This document shows positions 13,477 through 18,727 of a stretch of DNA of 18,727 nt, piece by piece. Source of the DNA: Streptococcus mitis (GTDB lineage Bacteria > Bacillota > Bacilli > Lactobacillales > Streptococcaceae). The notes below the pieces were generated by a model. The model was not told the DNA's origin, did not search any database, and saw nothing but the letters and a program-made list of their open reading frames with translations. Numbering within the stretch: the stretch's first letter is position 1; each line of letters starts with the position of its first letter. The stretch lies in the NCBI GenBank assembly GCA_001914195.1, contig MKYF01000021.1, positions 1-18,727 of the forward strand, written 5' to 3'. A program made the translations under genes and the position numbers.

Positions 13477-14256
13477 TTAACTTTCTTTTTTACCTGAAAC
13501 TAGTGATTTAATGGGTTCAAAGCTGGTTCGGTGAATTGGGGTAACTCCTAGTTTTTCCAGTCCTTCTAAGTGTTTAGCAGTTCCATATCCTGCATTAGCA
13601 GTAAAATCATAGCCAGGGAACTGCTGATTGTAGTCCTTCATCAATTCATCACGTGTCACCTTGGCTACTATGGAAGCTGCTGCAATTGAAAGGGAATTAG
13701 CATCTCCTTTGATGATAGATGTTTGTGAAATGGGCAAGTCCAGTTTCATGGCATCTATCAAGAGATGTTCAGGTTGAGGACTGAGCTGGGAGATAGCTTC
13801 CTTCATGGCCAGTTTGGTTGCTTCATAGATATTAACTTGGTCGATGACCTGATTATCCATGATACCAATGCCGATTGACAAGGCTTGGTCCTGAACGGCT
13901 TGATAAATTTCTAGATGTTTCTTTTTAGGAATTTTCTTGCTGTCGTTGAGACCTCTAATCTTACAATTTTGAGGTAAAATAACAGCTGCAGCGACTACAG
14001 GTCCAGCCAGAGGACCACGGCCAACCTCATCAACACCAGCAATTAAGGTCAAACCTTGCTTATAAAGTTCTTTTTCGTAGGAGAGCATGGATTCCAAACG
14101 AAGATCCTCATCCAATTCAGCCTGAATGGCTTTTTTACGCTTGCTGATTTCCTTTTGAACTCCAGAGCGATTATCCTTTTCAAGATCTAGAAAAATAGGG
14201 CTATCAAGGTCCTTGACCGTTTCAAGGAGTTCTTTGATTTCTTTAATCGTAGCCAT
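13477..14256 (-). CDS. rnhB: Ribonuclease HII
   Basis: A 259-aa type 2 RNase H that removes ribonucleotides from DNA and RNA-DNA hybrids in the cytoplasm. The catalytic DE pair is in IAGVDEVGRGPLAGPVVAAA (D76, E77). A further acidic residue is in LLIDAM (D168), and SIAAASIVAKVTRDELM supplies the conserved helix with another Asp. An N-terminal extension of about 70 residues is typical of Bacilli RnhB. Its ATG (14256) lies inside the 3' end of ylqF, a 14-base overlap that implies translational coupling. This ylqF-rnhB order is common in Firmicutes. Confidence 0.96.
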   Translation of the reverse strand: MATIKEIKELLETVKDLDSPIFLDLEKDNRSGVQKEISKRKKAIQAELDEDLRLESMLSYEKELYKQGLTLIAGVDEVGRGPLAGPVVAAAVILPQNCKIRGLNDSKKIPKKKHLEIYQAVQDQALSIGIGIMDNQVIDQVNIYEATKLAMKEAISQLSPQPEHLLIDAMKLDLPISQTSIIKGDANSLSIAAASIVAKVTRDELMKDYNQQFPGYDFTANAGYGTAKHLEGLEKLGVTPIHRTSFEPIKSLVSGKKES

Positions 14257-15094
14257 CGAGGTCTTCCAATGTATCTAAGGTATAGTTACCGAGTTTGCCG
14301 TCGCGGACTTCCTTCACGAAGAGACTGTAAAAACGGTCATAGTCATCACGGAAACCGAGGGCACGGGTCATGTCCATAATAATAACAGGCGCTTCTTCCT
14401 CAATTTTCATTTGTTTGAAGCGTTCGGCCAGCTTTTCTGGATAATGTTCTTTGAAATAATTGAGGCCAAAAATAGTTACCTCATCCATAGGAAGCAACTG
14501 GTCTTTGATAGCTCCAGTCAAGGCCAACTTAAGAGCTACAGTTTCATCCTCAAACTTAGGCCAAAGAATCCCCGGTGTATCCAAGATTTCAAGGTCTTTA
14601 TTTGTTTTGAGCCATTGTTGCCCCTTGGTAACCCCTGGTTTATTGCCGACAACGGCAATTTTCTTACCAGCCAAACGGTTCATGAGAGTGGATTTACCAG
14701 CATTTGGAATTCCAATAATCATGGTACGCAAGGTTTCAATCTTGATGCCACGTTCTTTCTGGCGAGCAATCTTATCAGCCATGAGTTTTTTTGCCGCATC
14801 TGTTACAACTTTTACAGTTACTTGTTCTTTGGAGTTGATAGCCAGCGTCTGGATTCCCTGTGATTCAAAATACTGACGCCATTCCTTGGTCATTGCTGGA
14901 TCGGCCAAGTCTGCTTTGTTTAAAATCAAAAGTTTTGGTTTGTCACCAACAATCTTGGTCAACATAGGATTTTGACTAGATAGAGGTAAGCGTGCATCCA
15001 CCAAAATCGTTACAAAATCAACAAATTTTAGATTTTCCTGCACCTGTCGACGCGCTTTAGACATGTGTCCAGGAAACCATTGAATAGTAGCCAT
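14243..15094 (-). CDS. ylqF: Ribosome biogenesis GTPase YlqF/RbgA
   Basis: A 283-aa circularly permuted GTPase needed for a late step of 50S subunit assembly. The motif order G4-G1-G3 shows the permutation: NKADL (59-63), GIPNAGKST (128-136), then DTPG (172-175). The N-terminus MATIQWFPGHMSKARR is the family signature. I chose ATG at 15094: AAAGGA lies upstream, and B. subtilis RbgA is about the same length. An upstream in-frame TTG at 15118 would add eight residues without support. The gene overlaps rnhB and begins the ylqF-rnhB-clc operon. Confidence 0.96.
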   Translation of the reverse strand: MATIQWFPGHMSKARRQVQENLKFVDFVTILVDARLPLSSQNPMLTKIVGDKPKLLILNKADLADPAMTKEWRQYFESQGIQTLAINSKEQVTVKVVTDAAKKLMADKIARQKERGIKIETLRTMIIGIPNAGKSTLMNRLAGKKIAVVGNKPGVTKGQQWLKTNKDLEILDTPGILWPKFEDETVALKLALTGAIKDQLLPMDEVTIFGLNYFKEHYPEKLAERFKQMKIEEEAPVIIMDMTRALGFRDDYDRFYSLFVKEVRDGKLGNYTLDTLEDLDGYD

Positions 15095-15149
15095 TGAGTT
15101 TTTTTCCTTTCGTAGCAAGGGTTTAAATACCCTATTTTATTTTACTATC

Positions 15150-15189
15150 GTTTGAACATAGAGAGTTTTCAAATGAATGGTGTTCAAAC
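15150..15189. repeat. 9-bp perfect inverted repeat upstream of ylqF
   Basis: GTTTGAACA (15150-15158) and TGTTCAAAC (15181-15189) are perfect inverted repeats 22 nt apart, about 55 bp upstream of the ylqF start codon. It could be an operator or a relic of the mobile DNA to its right. No protein is assigned. Confidence 0.35.
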
Positions 15190-15373
15190 AGTTCTTATTT
15201 AATTACATAGAAATCTACTTTATATTATATCATGCCTTCTCTATTTTGTCCGATGATAGCCCTTCAAGCTCCCTGAATAGAAAAAGCGACTCTATAATAT
15301 TTGTAGTGGGTAAATCCCCTATGGATATTATTGAGTCTATTTTGTGTAGAAAAAGTTCCATAGAAAAAATCAT

Positions 15374-15466
15374 ATGGAATCATTACTTTTTATCACAAAA
15401 CCACTCGATATCAAAGAATCAAATATCAAAAAAGAAAGGACGAAATTTGTCCTTTCTAGATCTTAG
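15374..15466 (+). pseudogene. ISL3-family transposase, N-terminal remnant
   Basis: ATG at 15374 encodes MESLLFITKPLDIKESNIK, closely resembling the start of IS1167-type ISL3 transposases as I recall them (MEQLHFITKLLDIKDPNIQ). The frame then enters deletion-junction sequence and stops at 15464-15466 after 30 codons. An intact enzyme is over 400 aa. No catalytic region remains. Confidence 0.65.
15433..15457 (-). terminator. Terminator after the alpha/beta hydrolase gene, inside the ISL3 remnant
   Basis: AGAAAGGAC (15433-15441), a 7-nt loop and GTCCTTTCT (15449-15457) form a perfect 9-bp stem. On the minus strand it is followed by TTTTT. It lies about 115 nt after the hydrolase stop codon. Confidence 0.6.
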
Positions 15467-15500
15467 CTGACTTCAACCTACTACAGTTGACAAAGAGCCC

Positions 15501-15555
15501 AAATTAATTTGATATTCCTAATCAATTTGTTCATATCTCATTCCAATCAACTGTA
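15501..15555. repeat. Right half of a diverged RUP element
   Basis: The 55 bp align without gaps to the right-hand 55 bp of the intact RUP (4963-5017). By hand count 41 of 55 bases are identical, including the initial AAATTAATTTG. The left half is absent: the ISL3 remnant ends directly next to it. Confidence 0.65.
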
Positions 15556-15571
15556 TATTAATTATGATAAT

Positions 15572-16300
15572 TTATTCAATATCCCAGTGAGAATAAGAGA
15601 ACCACTCATTAATCAGACTAGCAATTTCTCTAGGTGCTTCAGTATAAATCTCATGGCCAAAGTTCTCTAGAAGAATAGTATCAAAATAGTCTGGCAATTC
15701 TTTTAAGGCTTCCTCTCTCCATGTAGCTTCATTAGGATAGCGAGGACTAATAAACAAGGTATCTCCCACTTCTCTCTTAAAAGCTTGTATTTTCCTCCGT
15801 AGGCGGAGGATTGCTTCTATATTTTCATAATTTATAGCCAACTCATATCTATTATACTCAACATTCCAGTGATATGACTGTCTTACAGCTTCCTCCATAT
15901 TTTCTGACCAATAGTTTGCTTCGGATTTTTCTTTAGAAATAAGAACATCTAAGTCCGAAATAACTTGAGATTCGATATAGTTTTTAGCTTCCTCTAACTC
16001 TGTATCTAAAGTTAAAATCTTATCTAAATCTAGATAGCCACCATCCAAAAGAATCAGTTTCTTCACTTCTTGAAATTCAGATGCTAGATAACGAGCTAAA
16101 TCTCCTCCAAGAGAATGACCTATCAGACAGATAGATTCTTCGTCTACAATCTCAATTTTAAACCATGATTTCAATTCTGTTTCATCTCGAAGATGCTTTT
16201 CATATGGATTCAGAAAACAGACCTGCGAATCTAGTTCTTGAAGAAAATCCTTGCTATGATAGACATTGCTTCCCAAACCGCCAATAAAATACTTTTTCAT
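15572..16300 (-). CDS. Alpha/beta hydrolase
   Basis: A 242-aa soluble protein. The nucleophile elbow is ICLIGHSLGGDLARYL (GHSLG, S63). A C-terminal FGHEIYTEAP supplies the likely catalytic His (H216), and an acidic residue in between would complete the triad. The N-terminus MKKYFIGGLGSNVYHS is a short beta strand followed by an oxyanion-type loop. No signal peptide is seen. The substrate is unknown. The start ATG lies three bases after the TAG of the upstream 103-aa gene with only a weak ribosome binding site, so it is probably translationally coupled to it. It is followed by a terminator inside ISL3 debris. Confidence 0.82.
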   Translation of the reverse strand: MKKYFIGGLGSNVYHSKDFLQELDSQVCFLNPYEKHLRDETELKSWFKIEIVDEESICLIGHSLGGDLARYLASEFQEVKKLILLDGGYLDLDKILTLDTELEEAKNYIESQVISDLDVLISKEKSEANYWSENMEEAVRQSYHWNVEYNRYELAINYENIEAILRLRRKIQAFKREVGDTLFISPRYPNEATWREEALKELPDYFDTILLENFGHEIYTEAPREIASLINEWFSYSHWDIE

Positions 16301-16303
16301 TCT

Positions 16304-16615
16304 CTACTTAATACTATGCTTATTCATCTTTTGCTCAAAGATAGTTGTGATAATCTGACGCAATTCTTCGCGTTCTTTTTCTGGAATTTCACCACTTGTT
16401 TGAGCTGCAGCGTAGAGTTCAGGGTGTTCAATTGAAATGCGTTTAATCGTACGTGTCGTAGCATGTTTTCTGACAAAAAACGGAATTCGCTTAATCAAGT
16501 CTTGTGGTACTAGTGCAAGAATTTTCTCAGCAGTTTCCTTGTCACTAATCTTAGACGTCGTAAGCCCCTTCTTAATCATTTCTTGTTCTTTTTCTGTAAA
16601 ATCTTTTAATTCCAT
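16304..16615 (-). CDS. Conserved hypothetical protein, 103 aa
   Basis: I do not recognise a named family. The protein is soluble and mostly helical. It begins MELKDFTEKEQEMIKKGLTT, contains EKILALVPQDLIKRIPFFVRK and ends in a charged helix, PEKEREELRQIITTIFEQKM. There are no cysteines, no membrane segment and no obvious nucleic-acid-binding motif. AGGAGG at good spacing precedes ATG at 16615, and a good promoter lies 30 nt further upstream, so it is a real gene. It heads a two-gene unit with the hydrolase, three bases apart. Confidence 0.75.
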   Translation of the reverse strand: MELKDFTEKEQEMIKKGLTTSKISDKETAEKILALVPQDLIKRIPFFVRKHATTRTIKRISIEHPELYAAAQTSGEIPEKEREELRQIITTIFEQKMNKHSIK

Positions 16616-16646
16616 TCGATTAGTCCTCCTATTTTCTTTAAGTTAA

Positions 16647-16675
16647 ATTATATACCAATTGTAGCAAGACGACAA
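16647..16675 (-). promoter_or_regulatory. Promoter of the 103-aa gene/hydrolase unit
   Basis: On the minus strand: -35 TTGTCG (16675-16670), 17-bp spacer, -10 TATAAT (16652-16647). The predicted leader is about 25 nt and includes the AGGAGG site. Confidence 0.65.
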
Positions 16676-16734
16676 ATAGTCTGTTTGTAAAATCTTCTCT
16701 ATACTACAATTTTCCTGTCGCTCATAATTGCTCT

Positions 16735-18477
16735 TTAATGAAAAATCACAAATCCTTTTGGAGAGATGACAAGCTGATTCTCCGATTCTTGGCAATTGCT
16801 TGCTAGTGCTACGGTTTCTTTTTGTAAATGATAATCTTCCTTTGATTGGTTGAAAATCGCTTTGAGGATTTGCCCTTCATATTTCCACTGCAAAGCTACT
16901 AGATCAGGTTTGATTTCTTGAAGACCATACTTGCCCTGCTGAATGGTTGATGACGCTTGTTTTCTAATATGAATCAGCTTCTTCATGAAATTCAGCATAT
17001 CATTGTCACTTGATACACGTTCCCAAGGCATACAACGACGACAATCTGGGTCTGGGCCACCAGTTAAGGCTAACTCTGTTCCGTAATAGATGCAGGGTGT
17101 TCCCTTTTGTAAAAAGAGAAAGGCTAAGGCTGATTTGACCAGTTGAACATCTTCATTGGCCGTCCACAGGATTCGCTCTGTATCATGCGAATCCAAAAGA
17201 TTAAACATAACCTCTGAAATCTGCTGCTTGTAATACATAGACTGTCCATTGATTTCATAGATGAATTGGTCTGTCTTCTTAATTCCTCGTAAGAAATAGT
17301 CCTTGATGCTATCAGATAAAGGATAATTCATGACCGCATGGAACTCATCGCCATTTAGCCAAGGCTGAGCCGTATGCCAGACTTCTCCTAGGATATAAAG
17401 ATCAGGCTTTTTAGCTAAAACTGCCTTGCGAAAATCCCTCCAAAACTGATGGTCAATCTCATTAGCCACATCCAAACGCCAAGCATCGATATCAAACTCT
17501 TCAATCCAATAAGTCGCAACCTTTAAAAGATAGTCCTTGACCTCTGGATTGGCTGTATTTAGCTTAGGCATATAGTCCTCAAAACCAAAAGCATGATAAG
17601 GCAACTCTCTCTTGTTGGCTAGTTTTTCAGTCATCACTGGAAATTGTTGAATATGGAACCAATCCTTATAAGCAGATTCCTCACCATTTTTGACAACATC
17701 TTGCCATTGAGGCGATTGCGAACCAATATGGTTAAATACAGCATCCAGCATGATTTTCATGCCACGCTGATGCGCTTGCTCGACCAGCCCCCGAAAGGTC
17801 TCCTTGTCTCCAAAATGACGGTCAATTTCAAAGTAATCTGTCGTATTGTACTTGTGATTGCTTGTAGATTCAAAGATGGGACAAAGATACAGTCCAGTAA
17901 TCCCCAAGTCTTGCAAGTAATCCAGATGATCAATAATCCCCTGTAAATCACCACCAAAGAAATCATCACTCTTAGGTGTGATAGATGACTCCCAGTCTAA
18001 TGACCCTTCTGGGTTTAATCGAGCATTTCCATTGGCAAATCTCTCAGGAAATATCTGATACCATACCGTATTTGAAACCCAGTCAGGAACCTGGGAGGCA
18101 TCAATCTCATGTATATAAGGCAACTTAAATCCATTTCCAATAGCATGAAGATTTTCTAGAGAATTGTCCACACACCCTTTATCGCCATATAAAATACTTT
18201 GACCTTCTGTATCCTTGAGTTCAAAGAGATACTGGATACGTGCAAAGTCAACGGACACTTCAACCTGCCAATAATCAAATAAGGCATCAGAAGTTATCTT
18301 GGCCATTTTCTTTGCATCCTGATAAAACTCCTCCATAAAGATAAAAGGGTCCCCATAATGCAAGATGATGCTTTCAATGTCCTCTTTCTTAGTTCGAATC
18401 CGAATATGAAGTTTCTTATCCTTGTAAAGATAGGCATACTCTGACTCAGTCCTATGGTAAATAGCACTTAATTCCAT
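16735..18477 (-). CDS. GH13 neopullulanase / cyclomaltodextrinase / maltogenic amylase
   Basis: A 580-aa cytoplasmic glycosidase of the GH13_20 type. Residues 1 to about 120 form a CBM34-like N-terminal beta domain (MELSAIYHRTESEYAYLYKD). The catalytic barrel starts at WYQIFPERFANGN and holds all four conserved regions: DAVFNH (245-250), DAWRLDVANE (331-340, nucleophile D336), ILGEVWH (acid/base E365) and LLDSHDTERI (D432). A short beta domain ends the protein. No signal peptide is present, so it acts on imported maltodextrins or cyclodextrins; the exact specificity cannot be told. I chose ATG at 18477 because AGGAGA lies at good spacing; an upstream in-frame start at 18516 would include the cre region. 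Control by CcpA is likely through the cre just upstream. Confidence 0.92.
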   Translation of the reverse strand: MELSAIYHRTESEYAYLYKDKKLHIRIRTKKEDIESIILHYGDPFIFMEEFYQDAKKMAKITSDALFDYWQVEVSVDFARIQYLFELKDTEGQSILYGDKGCVDNSLENLHAIGNGFKLPYIHEIDASQVPDWVSNTVWYQIFPERFANGNARLNPEGSLDWESSITPKSDDFFGGDLQGIIDHLDYLQDLGITGLYLCPIFESTSNHKYNTTDYFEIDRHFGDKETFRGLVEQAHQRGMKIMLDAVFNHIGSQSPQWQDVVKNGEESAYKDWFHIQQFPVMTEKLANKRELPYHAFGFEDYMPKLNTANPEVKDYLLKVATYWIEEFDIDAWRLDVANEIDHQFWRDFRKAVLAKKPDLYILGEVWHTAQPWLNGDEFHAVMNYPLSDSIKDYFLRGIKKTDQFIYEINGQSMYYKQQISEVMFNLLDSHDTERILWTANEDVQLVKSALAFLFLQKGTPCIYYGTELALTGGPDPDCRRCMPWERVSSDNDMLNFMKKLIHIRKQASSTIQQGKYGLQEIKPDLVALQWKYEGQILKAIFNQSKEDYHLQKETVALASNCQESENQLVISPKGFVIFH

Positions 18478-18511
18478 TAATTTGTCTCCTAGAGTTTTAA
18501 TTCCAAATTTA

Positions 18512-18526
18512 AGCAAACGTTTTCAA
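18512..18526 (-). promoter_or_regulatory. cre site (CcpA operator) of the GH13 gene
   Basis: On the minus strand TTGAAAACGTTTGCT fits the cre consensus WTGWAARCGYTWWCW except for one W position. It sits just downstream of the predicted transcription start, where bound CcpA would block elongation. A carbohydrate-degrading gene is an expected target. Confidence 0.75.
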
Positions 18527-18539
18527 AATTAATAAACCC

Positions 18540-18568
18540 AGTATACTATTTTTGTAAACTATTTGCAA
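18540..18568 (-). promoter_or_regulatory. Promoter of the GH13 gene
   Basis: On the minus strand: -35 TTGCAA (18568-18563), 17-bp spacer, -10 TATACT (18545-18540). The predicted start is near 18533, giving a leader of about 55 nt that contains the cre site and the AGGAGA ribosome binding site. Confidence 0.65.
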
Positions 18569-18638
18569 GGAATGTCCGTAGATTCTAGTGGTTTGGTTCT
18601 ATAAATAAAAAAGCAGCCAGTCTTACAAGAGTCTACTG

Positions 18639-18666
18639 AAAAAGTCATCAAATTGATGGCTTTTTT
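18639..18666 (+). terminator. Hairpin with T-run upstream of the right-edge gene
   Basis: AAAAAGTCATCA (18639-18650) pairs with TGATGGCTTTTT (18654-18665) over 12 bp with one mismatch that is a G-U pair in RNA. A T-run follows on the plus strand. No plus-strand gene reads into it nearby, so it may shield the next gene from read-through or belong to the end of a mobile element. Confidence 0.5.
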
Positions 18667-18691
18667 GTTATACTAGAGATGAGGTGAGATG

Positions 18692-18727
18692 ATGCTTGAT
18701 AATCAGTTAACTATGGATGTCAGTCCT
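18692..18727 (+). CDS. Start of a gene cut by the window edge, possibly an IS1182-type transposase
   Basis: Two adjacent ATGs (18689 and 18692) follow GAGGTGAG. The second has the better spacing and gives MLDNQLTMDVSP before the window ends. An extended -10 (TGTTATACT, -10 at 18669-18674) lies just upstream. The opening resembles streptococcal IS1182-type transposases as I remember them, but twelve residues cannot settle this. Confidence 0.4.
   Translation, partial: MLDNQLTMDVSP

Larger units (their letters stand above)
15288..15499. mobile_element. Internally deleted ISL3-family (IS1167-like) element
   Basis: The left end, GACTCTATAATATTTGTAGT from 15288, and the right end read on the minus strand from 15499, GGCTCTTTGTCAACTGTAGT, share the ISL3-type terminal pattern G-CTCT...TGTAGTnGGT. 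Only 212 bp remain between them, against about 1.4 kb for an intact element. The left part still holds the transposase start. The 8-bp flanks do not match, so no target duplication is preserved. Confidence 0.7.

Noticed and set aside
14411..14876. Two long plus-strand frames (150 and 138 aa) opposite ylqF
   Set aside because: They are antisense shadows of the well-supported ylqF gene, with no recognisable domains.
15177..15470. A 97-aa plus-strand frame
   Set aside because: It runs across the inverted repeat, the ISL3 end and the ISL3 transposase remnant in a different frame. No ribosome binding site or family similarity is seen.
1..18727. CRISPR array, prophage genes, toxin-antitoxin pair, tRNA or rRNA genes
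   Set aside because: I looked on both strands and saw no regularly spaced repeats, no phage-type genes, no convincing toxin-antitoxin pair, and no tRNA or rRNA sequence.

Overview
The window looks like a chromosomal segment of a mitis-group Streptococcus (S. mitis, S. oralis or S. pneumoniae type). The grounds are low GC, a PgdA deacetylase whose catalytic residues fall at the pneumococcal positions (D275, H326, H330, D391, H417), a 107-bp RUP-type repeat, a glycine T-box ahead of glyQ-glyS, and degraded IS630, IS110 and ISL3 elements. The species assignment is inference from remembered family features; no search was run.

Left part (1-3565): the 5' half of tex on the minus strand is cut by the window edge and appears leaderless. 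Upstream of it on the same strand is a compact, unassigned structured RNA (about 1424-1549) with a near-consensus promoter and two terminators. On the plus strand a 43-aa protein, a DUF318/PF03773-type permease and a TIGR03943/DUF1980 partner form a tightly packed operon.

First junction (3566-5038): this is a graveyard of mobile DNA. An IS110-type transposase start is interrupted by a frameshifted IS630-type element, followed by a 107-bp RUP.

Glycine block (5039-9273), minus strand: promoter, GGC-specifier T-box, GFA-family zinc protein, glyQ, a 211-bp spacer with two hairpins, glyS, a DUF896 protein and a strong terminator. Next come an aldo/keto reductase and pgdA (9290-11600), the latter with a promoter that again implies a leaderless mRNA. 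A small inverted-repeat element (11670-11825) with an internal terminator follows.

Second operon (11910-15094), minus strand: ylqF/rbgA (ribosome GTPase) overlaps rnhB (RNase HII), then a CLC-type H+/Cl- antiporter. Between it and the next genes lie an internally deleted ISL3 element and half a RUP (15288-15555). A 103-aa protein of unknown function and an alpha/beta hydrolase (15572-16615) form a two-gene unit. A cytoplasmic GH13 neopullulanase/cyclomaltodextrinase (16735-18477) has a cre site just downstream of its predicted start point, indicating CcpA control. At the right edge the first codons of another plus-strand gene are visible.

Most genes are housekeeping or conserved streptococcal genes. 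The less explained signals are the structured RNA near tex, the two leaderless promoters, the T-box that reaches glyQS through a GFA gene, and the layered mobile-element remnants. I did not find a new defence or biosynthetic system.
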